Origin: Catenulispora rubra
Lineage (GTDB): Bacteria; Actinomycetota; Actinomycetes; Streptomycetales; Catenulisporaceae
Direction: 5' to 3'
Length of the DNA: 44,814 bases
Assembly: GCF_015356825.1 (NCBI RefSeq)
Contig: NZ_JAACYW010000067.1
Span: forward strand, 1 to 44,814
Below the pieces are notes generated by a model, which ran no database searches, had not been told where the DNA came from, and saw nothing but the letters and a program-made list of their open reading frames with translations. Below are positions 1 through 7,860 of the stretch, piece by piece. How positions within the stretch are numbered: the stretch's first letter is position 1; each line of letters opens with the position of its first letter. The translations under genes and the position numbers were made by a program.

Positions 1-1
1 G

Positions 2-37
2 GGGTCGGGGCTGGGTTTCTGGCTGATCCTGGTCTAG
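2..37 (+). CDS. 3' end of a truncated gene, possibly a membrane protein
   Basis: Reading from base 2, eleven codons (GSGLGFWLILV) run to a TAG at 35-37. The residues are hydrophobic like a terminal membrane helix, third positions are mostly G/C, and a strong terminator follows 25 bases later. The rest lies outside the window, so no function can be given. The call rests on a very short stretch and could be chance. Confidence 0.35.
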   Translation, partial: GSGLGFWLILV

Positions 38-61
38 GTTCGCGGTTCGTGGCTCGTGGTT

Positions 62-93
62 CGCGGCGGGACGTCGGTTGACGTCCCGCCGCG
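62..93 (+). terminator. Strong hairpin terminator
   Basis: A perfect 14-bp stem (62-75 with 80-93) has a four-base loop GGTT and is followed by GCTTTTG. It sits just after the probable stop of the gene entering from the left, so it most likely ends that transcript. Confidence 0.7.
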
Positions 94-109
94 GCTTTTG
101 TTCGCGTGG

Positions 110-600
110 GGCGGGGCTGCTGGGCGAGGTGTTCGGCGAGTTGCCCGGGTGCGGTTGGGTTGTGGTTTACAGGCGTTTTTTGACGGCTTCGCCAATGGTT
201 GGATGGCCTCGCAGGGGGACGCAGTTCGGTTGACAACTCATTTCGCGCTGGCGGCTGCCGGTGTTCGCGAACAGGACCGCGCACCGGTCCTAGTTTGTGC
301 ATGGTGCATTGGCGGGTGGCGGTTTTCGCGTGCACGACCACGCATGAGTCCGAGTCACTGCGCACGCGTCATGCGGGCGGGTGGCGGCAGCGTTTGGTGG
401 GTGCGTTGAGGCCTCTGGCGGGCCTCCTCGACGAGGGGGCGACCCGCGCGACCTGCTTGATGCCGCCAGCCCGCGACTGTTCGGCTTTCTATCCGCTGTT
501 GCCTGCGCCGCGCTGTTTGCCGGCGGTCGCTGCTTGTGGTCGCCGGGTTCTGGGTCCCTCACCACGGCACCGGCCGCGCAGGCCTGTCACCAGCCGAGGC
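110..600 (+). repeat. Degenerate ~400-bp repeat, copy A
   Basis: This stretch matches the reverse complement of about 24120-24545. The best blocks are the CTTCGCCAATGGTTGGATGG segment near 187-206, the GGCCTCTGGCGGGCCTCCTC segment near 410-429, and the GACTGTTCGGCTTTCTATCC segment near 475-494. Indels and substitutions separate these blocks. Similar residues appear in more than one reading frame of both copies, which points to DNA-level homology rather than a conserved protein. No convincing gene is present in 38-689. The element could be a decayed mobile element or a dispersed noncoding repeat. Confidence 0.7.
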
Positions 601-689
601 CGCCGAAGCCCCTCGCGCCGTCGCCGATGAGTTTGTGAGGCGCGAGTCGTCTGACCAGACAACAATGTGGTCGACCAGAGGAGAAGCCG

Positions 690-1226
690 GTGCGCAAGGT
701 GGTTCTGACCCAGTTCCTGTCCGCCGATGGTGTGGCTGAGGATGCGGGCGCGTTCCTCACTGGGTGGGACGATGTGGTTGATGGCCATGGTGCCGACGCC
801 ATTGCCACGCAGGACGCCGTCGTGCTCGGTCGTCGCACCTATGACGATTGGGTTCAGTTCTGGCCCGGCAGTGACATCGAGCCGTTCGCCACGTTCATCA
901 ACAAGGTCCCCAAGTACGTCGCGACCTCCACGCCGTTGGCGCGGGAGTGGGACAACGCGGCTGTGATCGATGGTGAGCTGGTGCCGTTCGTTCAGGATCT
1001 GAAGAACTCCGTCGGTGGCGACATCGGTGTTCATGGCAGCATCTCGGTCGCGCAGGCGCTGCTTTCGGCGGGGGTGATCGACGAGGTGCGGTTCGCCGTC
1101 GTGCCGGTGGTTGTCGGGCGGGGGCGGCGGTTGTTGGAGGGGCTGCCGGAGATGCGGCTTGAGCTGGTCCGGAGTGTGGCGACGCCGGCCGGGTTCCTGT
1201 TGACCGACTACCGCGTCGCGCGGTGA
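690..1226 (+). CDS. RibD C-terminal / dihydrofolate-reductase-fold protein
   Basis: The 178-residue product has the RibD_C/DHFR-like pattern: an N-terminal strand (VRKVVLTQFLSADG), the VVLGRRTYDDW segment near residues 46-56, a GDIGVHGS nucleotide-binding turn near 110-117, and a C-terminal IDEVRFAVVPVVVGRGRRL strand. Relatives are single-domain NADPH-dependent reductases of mostly unknown substrate, common in actinobacteria. The GTG start at 690 is set by AGGAGA about six bases upstream. A short dyad GTCTGACCAGAC (649-660) lies in the likely promoter. The MerR gene follows on the same strand after ~105 bp and may be cotranscribed. Confidence 0.88.
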   Translation: MRKVVLTQFLSADGVAEDAGAFLTGWDDVVDGHGADAIATQDAVVLGRRTYDDWVQFWPGSDIEPFATFINKVPKYVATSTPLAREWDNAAVIDGELVPFVQDLKNSVGGDIGVHGSISVAQALLSAGVIDEVRFAVVPVVVGRGRRLLEGLPEMRLELVRSVATPAGFLLTDYRVAR

Positions 1227-1331
1227 CGGCGGGCCTGGCCTTCGGGCTCGACCTCCGGGCTTGACCTTCACCTTGGGGACGGCCTCATGGTCGAATCACC
1301 GGGTGATCCGCCCGGAGCGAGGGAGTTGACC

Positions 1332-2147
1332 ATGGAGCTGCTCACGATCGGCGCGTTCGCGCGCCTGACCCGCCTGTCGCCCAAGGCCCTGCGGCTCTAC
1401 GACGAGCTGCGGGTCCTGTCGCCGGTGCACATCGATCCGGACACCGGCTACCGCTGGTACTCGCCGGAGCAGGCCGGGCGGGCGCGGCGGGTGGCCAAGC
1501 TGCGGCAGCTGGACATGCCGCTGGCACGCATCAGGACGGTCGTCGAGCTGCCGTCGGAGGCGCTGGCCGAAGCGCTCGTCGCCTACTGGGACGAGCAGCG
1601 GCAGGGCTTCCGTGCCAAGCAGGAACTGGTCACCTTCCTCGTCAACCAGCTGACCGGAAAGGAAACGACCATGTACGAGGTGTCTGTCCGCGCCCTCCCC
1701 GCCCGCACCCTGCTCAGCACCACCGAAAGCCTCACCGCCGACCAGATCGGGGCCTTCGCCACTCCCCTGTTCGCCCTGTTCGGCGGCCCGACGATCGCGC
1801 GGCCACCAGGCCAGGCGGGCCTGCCCTTCCTGCGCTACCACGGCGAGATCAGCAACGACAGCGACGGGATCGTCGAGTTCTGCTGCCCGGTCGAGGCCGG
1901 CGCCGTCGAGGAGATCACCGGCCGGTACCCCGACATGACGCCGAGCACGGAGGAAGCCGGCCGCGAAGCCTTCATCAGGGTGCCGAAGGCGAACATGATG
2001 ACCACGCTCGGCTTCGAATCGCTCCGGCAGTGGCTCGCCGAGCACGACGAGAAGGCCGACTCGCGACCGCGGCAGATCTTCCTGCGGGACCCGGCCAGCG
2101 CGGGTGAGACGGACACCGTCTACGAGTGGGCGATCGGGCTGCGCTGA
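1332..2147 (+). CDS. MerR-family regulator with GyrI-like effector domain
   Basis: The N-terminal ~70 residues form a MerR winged helix: LLTIGAFARLTRLSPKALRLYDE, then the wing with GYRWYSPEQAGRARRVAKLRQLDMPL. A helical linker (residues ~75-110) leads to a C-terminal region resembling the GyrI/BmrR multidrug-binding fold, starting near YEVSVRALPARTLL. Such proteins activate genes in response to small hydrophobic ligands. I chose ATG 1332 because GAGGGAG lies just upstream; an in-frame ATG at 1287 lacks a ribosome-binding site. The natural targets would be itself or the adjacent reductase, but this is inference. Confidence 0.9.
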   Translation: MELLTIGAFARLTRLSPKALRLYDELRVLSPVHIDPDTGYRWYSPEQAGRARRVAKLRQLDMPLARIRTVVELPSEALAEALVAYWDEQRQGFRAKQELVTFLVNQLTGKETTMYEVSVRALPARTLLSTTESLTADQIGAFATPLFALFGGPTIARPPGQAGLPFLRYHGEISNDSDGIVEFCCPVEAGAVEEITGRYPDMTPSTEEAGREAFIRVPKANMMTTLGFESLRQWLAEHDEKADSRPRQIFLRDPASAGETDTVYEWAIGLR

Positions 2148-2198
2148 TCGGGAGCGGTCCGCGAAGGGCTGCGCGGGTGCGTGACTGCGTGACTGCGC

Positions 2199-2230
2199 GT
2201 TCGGGGCCGGAGTGTGACCCGGCCCCGAAC
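2199..2230 (+). terminator. Hairpin terminator after the MerR gene
   Basis: A perfect 12-bp stem GTTCGGGGCCGG / CCGGCCCCGAAC (2199-2210 and 2219-2230) encloses an eight-base loop. There is no U-tract, which is usual in high-GC actinobacteria. It lies 51 bases after the MerR stop codon. Confidence 0.65.
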
Positions 2231-2282
2231 GCTCGTACGGAGCATGAGAAACTGTCCGCGGTGCTGGCACCGGTCGTCGCAG

Positions 2283-2306
2283 AGACCTGAGATCAGACCT
2301 GAGATC
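2283..2306. repeat. Tandem duplication of a 12-bp unit
   Basis: AGACCTGAGATC occurs twice in succession, directly before an AAGGAGA ribosome-binding-like sequence (2307-2313). It may be a slipped-strand duplication in the leader of the small remnant that follows. Confidence 0.6.
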
Positions 2307-2314
2307 AAGGAGAA

Positions 2315-2422
2315 CTGCACGCAAAGGTGTACCGCTCCCTCTGCTACGAGCTGATCGCGGTCGAGCCCGGGCCGCTCGACGTCCGCGCCGGCTTCGTGCG
2401 CGCGCAGAACTCGAACACTTAA
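2315..2422 (+). pseudogene. Orphan coding-like remnant, ~32-35 codons
   Basis: After AAGGAGA (2307-2313), a frame runs to TAA at 2420-2422 with third positions almost all G or C. It reads VYRSLCYELIAVEPGPLDV then RAGFVRAQNSNT from GTG 2327. A CTG at 2315 is in frame but too close to the ribosome site. The codon bias says this was or is translated, but the protein is far shorter than any family I recognise. It may be the 5' stump of a deleted gene or a genuine small protein. This is the only gene-like content in the 334-bp gap 2148-2481. Confidence 0.35.
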
Positions 2423-2481
2423 CCGAGATGGCGGTATTTCTACTGTCCCCGGCGTCGGCCGTCCATCCGTAACGTGCGTTC

Positions 2482-4401
2482 ATGGACGCCCGGCTGACAA
2501 CTCGCCTACTGGCCGACGGGGACGTGGCCGCGCATCGCGCCGCCCTTCAAGAGCTCGAAGCTCTCGCGCGGGAGCATCCCGAGCAGCGGCAGCCCATCGC
2601 CGACGTCGTGTGCCGCTACCTGCGCGAACCGGCGGGGCCGGCAAGACCGGCGGCGGCCGGGCAGCAGGCCGTCGCGCTGCTGACAGTGCTGGCACGTCAG
2701 CATCCTGACGTCGGCGACCGTCCGGCGGACGGAGCGGACGGAGCGGACGGCGGAGACGCCGCGGACTCCGCCTGCGACGCCGGCTGCGAGCACTGCCTCA
2801 ATCTGGAGCTGGACACCGCGGTGCTTCCGGATGTCGACTTCGGCGGCTGCCGGCTCGGCGACGTCAGCTTCACCGACACGCACTTCCGCGGCGCCTCCGT
2901 CTTCGCCCGGACCCGCTTCGCCAACACCGCGCTGTTCCAGCGGTCGGTCTTCGAGGGCGACGCGTCCTTCGCCGGCGCGCGGTTCAACCGCGAGGCCGAC
3001 TTCGGGCGGACCAGGTTCCGGGCGGACGCCGACTTCTCGCGCGTGCGCTTCCAGAGCATCGCCTGGTTCGGCCGCGGCGAGGAGCTACTGAACGAGGACG
3101 ACGAAGAGGCCTGCGACGAGATCGAGAGCCGGCAGCCGCTGGCCTGGGACGAGCTCAACGAGGACGACCCGCAGTGGCCGATGGCCAAGCTGGTCGACGA
3201 CTACCAGTCGTGGGAGGAGGGCGGCGACGGGACGCGGTTCAACCACGGCGTGTCGTTCGCCGACGCGACGTTCGCGATGGAGGCGTGGTTCTGGAAGGCG
3301 CGCTTCGGGAGCGCGGTGTCGTTCCAGCGCTGCGAGTTCGGCGGGCGCGTGAACCTGATCCAGCCCGCGGTCGACCTCACCGGCGCCCGGCTCACCGCGG
3401 ACGCCAGGGCGCGCGGGCAGGAGTGGCCCGAGGGGCAGGACTGGCCGCTCGGCTGGGCGACCGCATCAGACCTCGAAGACGACGGTGCGGCGCTGGTGGT
3501 GCTGGACGAATCGCTGCGGCCGTACCACCGCCACCTCGCCGACCCCGACCCCGAGGTCCGGCTCGCCGGCCTGCACATCCTCGGCGAGCTCGGGGACGCC
3601 GACGCCGATCTCAGGGAACGGATAGCCGACGCCGTGTGCGGGTACCTGCGCACGCCGCTGGCGTTCGACGTGACGATCGACGTCTTCGACCTGACCCCCA
3701 CGCAGTTCGCCGAGCTGCGCGCCCGCCGCGCCGCCCAGCGCCTGCTCACCGACCGGACGCGCCCCGGCACCGACCGGCCGCTCTGGGAGAACATCGACCT
3801 CCAGCTCTCCGGTGCCACCCTGATCGGCTTCGACGCCGGCGGCTGCCGCCTGGCCAGCGGCGACTTCGCCGGCGCGCAGTTCTACGGGACCACGACCTTC
3901 GCGGGCGCGACCTTCGGCGGCGAGAAGCCCACCTACGGCACCGAGATCATGTTCGCCCTGGCCTCCGGCGGCCAGCAGGGTCGCGCCACGTTCTACGGCC
4001 CCGCGGACTTCACCGGCGTCCCGATCGGCCGCTCCGGCCTCATACGCTGCCGCTTCCACACCGACGGCGCGGTCCGCGCCTCCGGCACCGACCAGGACCT
4101 GATCAGGGTTCTGCTGGCGGCGCGGCTCGACGCGGAGCCGACACAGGTGACCGCCGAGTTCCGCAGGGTACTGCGGTCGGACGCGATCGCGCGGAACGTG
4201 GAGTACGGCCTGGTACCGGGGCCGCCGGACGCGCCGTGGGAGGCGCGGACCGGGCTGAAGGTCAGCGGGACGGATGTGCTGCTGGCGGATGTGGCGGGAC
4301 GGCTCGACGGGGCGGACAGGTTCCCGGAGCTGAGCGCTGAGCAGTGGGAGGCGGCTACCGGGGCTGTCAGGGCCCTGTTGGAGGCGTTGGAGGCGGACTA
4401 G
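2482..4401 (+). CDS. Two-module pentapeptide-repeat protein
   Basis: This 639-residue protein carries pentapeptide-type repeats (pattern A-x-F-x-x) in two blocks: roughly residues 114-200 (F.RGASVFARTRFANTALF and on) with a continuation near 250-290, and a second block near 440-520 (SGATLIGFDAGGCRLASGDF). Each block is preceded by a similar helical lead-in (IADVVCRYLREP near 35-46; IADAVCGYLRTP near 380-391), so the gene seems to be an internal duplication. Pentapeptide repeats fold as a right-handed beta-helix; some mimic DNA and protect gyrase, but most have no known role. No signal peptide or membrane segment is visible, so it is probably cytoplasmic. The ATG at 2482 has no good ribosome-binding site and could be leaderless. 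Confidence 0.85.
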   Translation: MDARLTTRLLADGDVAAHRAALQELEALAREHPEQRQPIADVVCRYLREPAGPARPAAAGQQAVALLTVLARQHPDVGDRPADGADGADGGDAADSACDAGCEHCLNLELDTAVLPDVDFGGCRLGDVSFTDTHFRGASVFARTRFANTALFQRSVFEGDASFAGARFNREADFGRTRFRADADFSRVRFQSIAWFGRGEELLNEDDEEACDEIESRQPLAWDELNEDDPQWPMAKLVDDYQSWEEGGDGTRFNHGVSFADATFAMEAWFWKARFGSAVSFQRCEFGGRVNLIQPAVDLTGARLTADARARGQEWPEGQDWPLGWATASDLEDDGAALVVLDESLRPYHRHLADPDPEVRLAGLHILGELGDADADLRERIADAVCGYLRTPLAFDVTIDVFDLTPTQFAELRARRAAQRLLTDRTRPGTDRPLWENIDLQLSGATLIGFDAGGCRLASGDFAGAQFYGTTTFAGATFGGEKPTYGTEIMFALASGGQQGRATFYGPADFTGVPIGRSGLIRCRFHTDGAVRASGTDQDLIRVLLAARLDAEPTQVTAEFRRVLRSDAIARNVEYGLVPGPPDAPWEARTGLKVSGTDVLLADVAGRLDGADRFPELSAEQWEAATGAVRALLEALEAD

Positions 4402-4556
4402 CAGCCTCACGATTCGCCCGGCGCCGCCACCGACTGCCGCAGGCAGAGACTGATTTCAGAGTGCGCACACCGAGGGTGATGCGGGTACTAATACCGACGC
4501 CACCGCCATGATCCGCCGCCTAGAGTCGAGCATCCTCAACTCCGGAAGGACCGCCC

Positions 4557-5096
4557 ATGACCGACGTCGCCCTGGACCTCGCCGAGGGCAGCGCCCTCAT
4601 CGCGATGGCGCTGGGTCCGGAATCCGGCGTCGTGCGCGTGCAGGGGCGGACGGTGCGGGACGGGCTCGACTACGTCGTGGTGCACAACGACGCCACGACG
4701 ATGAGCATCCCGCTCGGCGAGGCCGACGCGCTGCTGCGGATGCCGGTGTCGTGGGAGCAGGCCGAGCGGTGGCTGGAGCGGCTGCGCGACACCGAGCCGG
4801 CCGACGACGTGCGCGCCTGGACGGAACGCTTCGCGGAGTACGAGGCCGCGCTGGTGTCGAGCGTGGACGACGAGTTCGTGGAACTGCTGCGCCGGCTTTA
4901 CGCGTCGCCGTATGCGTCCTCCCGCGGCGAGCTGCGCCTGATCTGGGCCTTCGAGCGGATGGTCATCGAGGAGATCGCCCTGGTGCTCGGCGTGGACGCG
5001 GAGGATCTGGTCGAGGAGTTGCACGAGCTGCACGGTGCGAACGGGACGTTCGCCCCCTCGGCGCCGCAGCGCATGGACGGGCCCGTCCGGCGCTGA
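4557..5096 (+). CDS. CarD-like protein (possible transcription factor)
   Basis: The 179-residue product has two parts reminiscent of CarD/CdnL. The N-terminal beta part includes GVVRVQGRTVRDGLDYVVVH and MSIPLGEADALLRMPVSWEQ, comparable to the RNA-polymerase-interaction domain ending in a helix-starting 'pvs.ee' segment. The C-terminal part is helical, with LRRLYASPYASSRGELRLIW and FERMVIEEIALVLGVDAEDL, like the CarD basic helical bundle. CarD proteins bind the RNAP beta subunit and stabilise open complexes. The resemblance is by eye only; the family could be a divergent actinobacterial relative. GGAAGGA lies upstream of the ATG. It is close to the phospho-signalling genes but its stop is convergent with the FHA gene. 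Confidence 0.55.
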   Translation: MTDVALDLAEGSALIAMALGPESGVVRVQGRTVRDGLDYVVVHNDATTMSIPLGEADALLRMPVSWEQAERWLERLRDTEPADDVRAWTERFAEYEAALVSSVDDEFVELLRRLYASPYASSRGELRLIWAFERMVIEEIALVLGVDAEDLVEELHELHGANGTFAPSAPQRMDGPVRR

Positions 5097-5152
5097 CCGT
5101 CGTCCGGCGCTGAACCCGGTCCGGGCTGACCCCTATCCGGCGCCGACCCGCG

Positions 5153-5956
5153 TCAGCCCGTCTCCGTCTGGTCAGCCAGCAACTCCAGGTCCTCCGCGCT
5201 CAGCGTCACCGTCTTCACCAGCTCCCGGATCAGGTTCACGCTCAGCGTCGACCCGACCGGCTCCCCCACCTCGTCCCGCATCAGCCCGCGCACGCCGCGG
5301 CGGTGCAGGCGCTCGCGCACCTCCTCGACGGTGTTCGCGACCGTGCGGAAGTTCCAGGCCTTGGTGGTGTACGGCGAGGCGTTAGCCGTCTGCGCCGTGT
5401 CCTCCCAGGTCAGCGGGAGCGGGAAGTTCTCCTGGCCCTCCAGGTAGCGCCGGGCCAGCGCGGTGAGGACCAGCCGTTCCTGCGCCGACAGCTCGTACAC
5501 CGTCTCCGGGTCGACCGTCGGGGCCTTGGTCGTGGAGCGGGGGTGGTGGTCGTCGTCGTCCACCAGGCGAACCTCAACAAGGTGGGAGCGCTGCTTTGAG
5601 GAGTTGATGACGAGCGGGGTGTATCCGGGTTCGATGACGCGCCGGTGGCCCTTGAGCATCAGCGAGCCGTTGGGCAGCTCGATCGGCAGCTGCCCGGTGT
5701 TCGTCAGCCACCACCCCGCCTCCGGGCCGGTGCAGGTGAACACGCCGTGCCGGCGGCTGACCGTCGGGTCGTCGACGCCGACCGGGACGTGCACGTCCTC
5801 CCGGTCGCGCCCGAACAGCAGCGTGTACCGGCGCGCCGGCACCGCGTAGCCGCCTTCGGGGCCGAGCACGAAGATCGTGCCGGGCGGCGCCGACGGGACG
5901 CTCTCGGACGGGCTGCCGGGCGGCAGCATGCGCGGGGGGAAGTGGGCGTTCGGCAT
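5153..5956 (-). CDS. FHA-domain protein with C-terminal helical domain
   Basis: Residues ~25-115 form a forkhead-associated domain with the signature GR (LLFGRDRED), SRRH (DDPTVSRRHGVF) and a late NTG turn (WWLTNTGQLPIEL). FHA domains bind phosphothreonine peptides, usually targets of Ser/Thr kinases. The C-terminal ~130 residues (from YELSAQERLVLTALARRYLE) look like a winged-helix or helical bundle and hold TWEDTAQTANASPYTTKAWN, a pattern seen in actinobacterial FHA proteins of unknown function. GGAGGC lies before the ATG. It is divergent from the kinase at 6074, sharing a palindromic promoter region, so it is a likely reader of that kinase's output. Confidence 0.88.
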   Translation of the reverse strand: MPNAHFPPRMLPPGSPSESVPSAPPGTIFVLGPEGGYAVPARRYTLLFGRDREDVHVPVGVDDPTVSRRHGVFTCTGPEAGWWLTNTGQLPIELPNGSLMLKGHRRVIEPGYTPLVINSSKQRSHLVEVRLVDDDDHHPRSTTKAPTVDPETVYELSAQERLVLTALARRYLEGQENFPLPLTWEDTAQTANASPYTTKAWNFRTVANTVEEVRERLHRRGVRGLMRDEVGEPVGSTLSVNLIRELVKTVTLSAEDLELLADQTETG

Positions 5957-6005
5957 GGTCAGGGTGCCTCCGTTCAGCTGTCCGTCAGTGTATGAGGGTG
6001 CGCAG

Positions 6006-6017
6006 AGGACCGGTCCT
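6006..6017. promoter_or_regulatory. 12-bp palindrome AGGACCGGTCCT, copy 1
   Basis: A perfect palindrome lies midway between the divergent FHA gene (start 5956) and kinase gene (start 6074). The identical 12-mer recurs at 9336-9347, in the next divergent promoter region of the same island. Its position suits an operator that controls both directions. Confidence 0.6.
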
Positions 6018-6033
6018 TAACGATCATCGCAAA

Positions 6034-6060
6034 TTGCACGGCCCCGGAGTGCTCGATAAC
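6034..6060 (+). promoter_or_regulatory. Possible promoter of the Ser/Thr kinase gene
   Basis: TTGCAC (6034-6039) and GATAAC (6055-6060) resemble -35 and -10 elements with a slightly short 15-base spacer. Transcription would start near 6067-6070, leaving a very short leader before GTG 6074. This is a weak match. Confidence 0.3.
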
Positions 6061-6073
6061 CTACCGACCGTGA

Positions 6074-7852
6074 GTGCACCCAGCGGACGGCGCGCCGATG
6101 GATGAAGAAGTCGCCGATCCGCTCGGGCCGGGCGACCCCCGCGAGATAGGCCAGTTCACCATCATCGGCCTGCTCGGCGCCGGTGGCATGGGCGAGGTCT
6201 TCCTCGGCACCCGCGACGGACGGTACGTCGCCGTCAAGCGCGCCAAGCCCCGGCTGGTCTCCGGCGAGCGGTTCAACCGCGAGGTCGCGATCCTGCACCG
6301 GGTGCCCTTCGGCGTCGCGCCCTCGCTGCTCGCCAGCGACAACACCGCGCCGGAGCCGTGGTTCGCCACCGAGTACGTGCCGGGCCTCACCGTGGACGAC
6401 GCGATCCGCTCCTTCGGCCCGCTGACCGCCGGGGAACTGTGGCTGCTGCTGGCCGAGACCGCCGCGCACCTGCAGGTCGTGCACGACGCGGGGATCGTGC
6501 ACCGCGATCTGAAGCCGGCCAACATCATGCTGGTGCGCGACGGTGTGAAGCTCATCGACTTCGGCATCGCGCTGGCCGACGACCAGTCCCGGCTGACCCG
6601 CAGCGGCGCGAGCTCCGGGACACGCGGGTTCACGGCCCCGGAGCAGGAGGCCGGGGATCGGGAGGTCTCGGCGCCGGCCGACGTGTACTCGCTGGCCGCC
6701 ACGCTGACCTACGCGGCCTCGGCGCGGCTGCCCGGCCTCGACCTCGACATCGGGCCGATCCGAGCGCTGGACGCCGACCTGGCGGCCGTCGTCGAACCCT
6801 GTTTCGCCGCCGACCCCAACGCCCGGCCGACGGCCGCCGACCTGGTCGCCGTCGCCCGGGAGCACGCGGACGTCACGAGCACGTCCTGGCCGTCGGAGGT
6901 GATGGAGCGGATCGCCAGGCGGCGGAGCTTCGCCGCGACGCCGGTGAGCGTGATCGACACGGTGCTCCCGCCGGATCAGGATGTTGACACCGCCGAGCCG
7001 GAGGCCGGTCCGACGCAGTCGCCGGCCGACACCAAGAAGGCGACGGGAACGGCGACGAGCCGTCGGCGGTATCTCGTGCCGCTGGCGACGATCGCGACGC
7101 TGTGCGCGGTGGTGGCCGGGGTGCTCGCGGTGTTGCCCTCGCACCAGAAATCGGGGTCACCTCCGTCTTCGGCGGCGTCGGGGGCCGGGATCGTGCCGGT
7201 GGTCGGGGAGCTGTCTTCGTCCGCGGGGCGGACCGGCGGGACCGGTACGACTACGGGCTCCGGTCGGCCGAGGACCCCCGGAGCGACCACGTCTGGCACG
7301 AGTACGCAGCCAAGCGGGTCGTCGTCGAACGCGGGCAGCGGGCCGGGTCCGCAGCCCACGTCGGCGGGCGGTTCCACGCCGGGCTCGACGTCGAAGGGCG
7401 GCGCCAGCTCGCCGGGGCGGCCGGTCGGCAGCACCACCGGCCCGGGCAGCGCGCCGAGTTCTGTGCCACCGCCGAAGTCCGGGCCGACGCCGACCGCTTC
7501 GTCGATCCCGGGCATCGACAGCGCCAACGATCCAGCGCGCGTTCCGAATTCCGAGGCGGACACGGCGAAAGTCTTCAACGACGCGCCGTGCTCGGCGTGG
7601 CTGGACTCCGACGGCTCCGGCAATCTGGCGGGCGTGGTCAACACCTCACTGGAACAGACCTGCGTCGCCGAACTGATCCGGAACGACGGGATGACTTTCA
7701 CGTTCGGTACATCACAGAATGCTGAGAAGACCAACTTCCTCCCCGACCAGGGATACTCGATGCAGATCTGCGTCTGGATCGCGAACCAGAAGAGCGGCGA
7801 GGCGTGCTCGCCCCAGTTCGCGATGAACGGCACCACGCCGGTCCAGAAGTAG
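6074..7852 (+). CDS. Transmembrane Ser/Thr protein kinase (PASTA-less, PknB-like)
   Basis: The 592-residue protein starts with a full Hanks-type kinase domain (about residues 25-275): GAGGMGEVF loop, VAVKRAKP lysine, HRDLKPANIML catalytic loop, DFGIAL and the GTRGFTAPEQ activation segment. A single membrane helix (YLVPLATIATLCAVVAGVLA, ~335-355) follows a juxtamembrane segment. Outside lies a long Ser/Gly/Thr/Pro-rich linker, then a ~90-residue C-terminal domain with cysteines (APCSAW, QTCVAEL, QICVWI, EACSPQF) that may form disulfides and act as a sensor. No PASTA repeats are seen. The start is GTG 6074 or ATG 6098; neither has a clear ribosome-binding site. It is convergent with the gene at 7861 with only eight bases between. 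Confidence 0.93.
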   Translation: MHPADGAPMDEEVADPLGPGDPREIGQFTIIGLLGAGGMGEVFLGTRDGRYVAVKRAKPRLVSGERFNREVAILHRVPFGVAPSLLASDNTAPEPWFATEYVPGLTVDDAIRSFGPLTAGELWLLLAETAAHLQVVHDAGIVHRDLKPANIMLVRDGVKLIDFGIALADDQSRLTRSGASSGTRGFTAPEQEAGDREVSAPADVYSLAATLTYAASARLPGLDLDIGPIRALDADLAAVVEPCFAADPNARPTAADLVAVAREHADVTSTSWPSEVMERIARRRSFAATPVSVIDTVLPPDQDVDTAEPEAGPTQSPADTKKATGTATSRRRYLVPLATIATLCAVVAGVLAVLPSHQKSGSPPSSAASGAGIVPVVGELSSSAGRTGGTGTTTGSGRPRTPGATTSGTSTQPSGSSSNAGSGPGPQPTSAGGSTPGSTSKGGASSPGRPVGSTTGPGSAPSSVPPPKSGPTPTASSIPGIDSANDPARVPNSEADTAKVFNDAPCSAWLDSDGSGNLAGVVNTSLEQTCVAELIRNDGMTFTFGTSQNAEKTNFLPDQGYSMQICVWIANQKSGEACSPQFAMNGTTPVQK

Positions 7853-7860
7853 GAGTCGGG

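Noticed and set aside
56..638. Several overlapping open frames within repeat copy A
   Set aside because: They lack ribosome-binding sites and consistent codon bias, and parts of more than one frame are shared with copy B, pointing to DNA-level rather than protein-level homology.
1296..2483. A 395-codon minus-strand frame opposite the MerR gene
   Set aside because: It covers the MerR gene in antisense and ends in low-complexity sequence; no family features.
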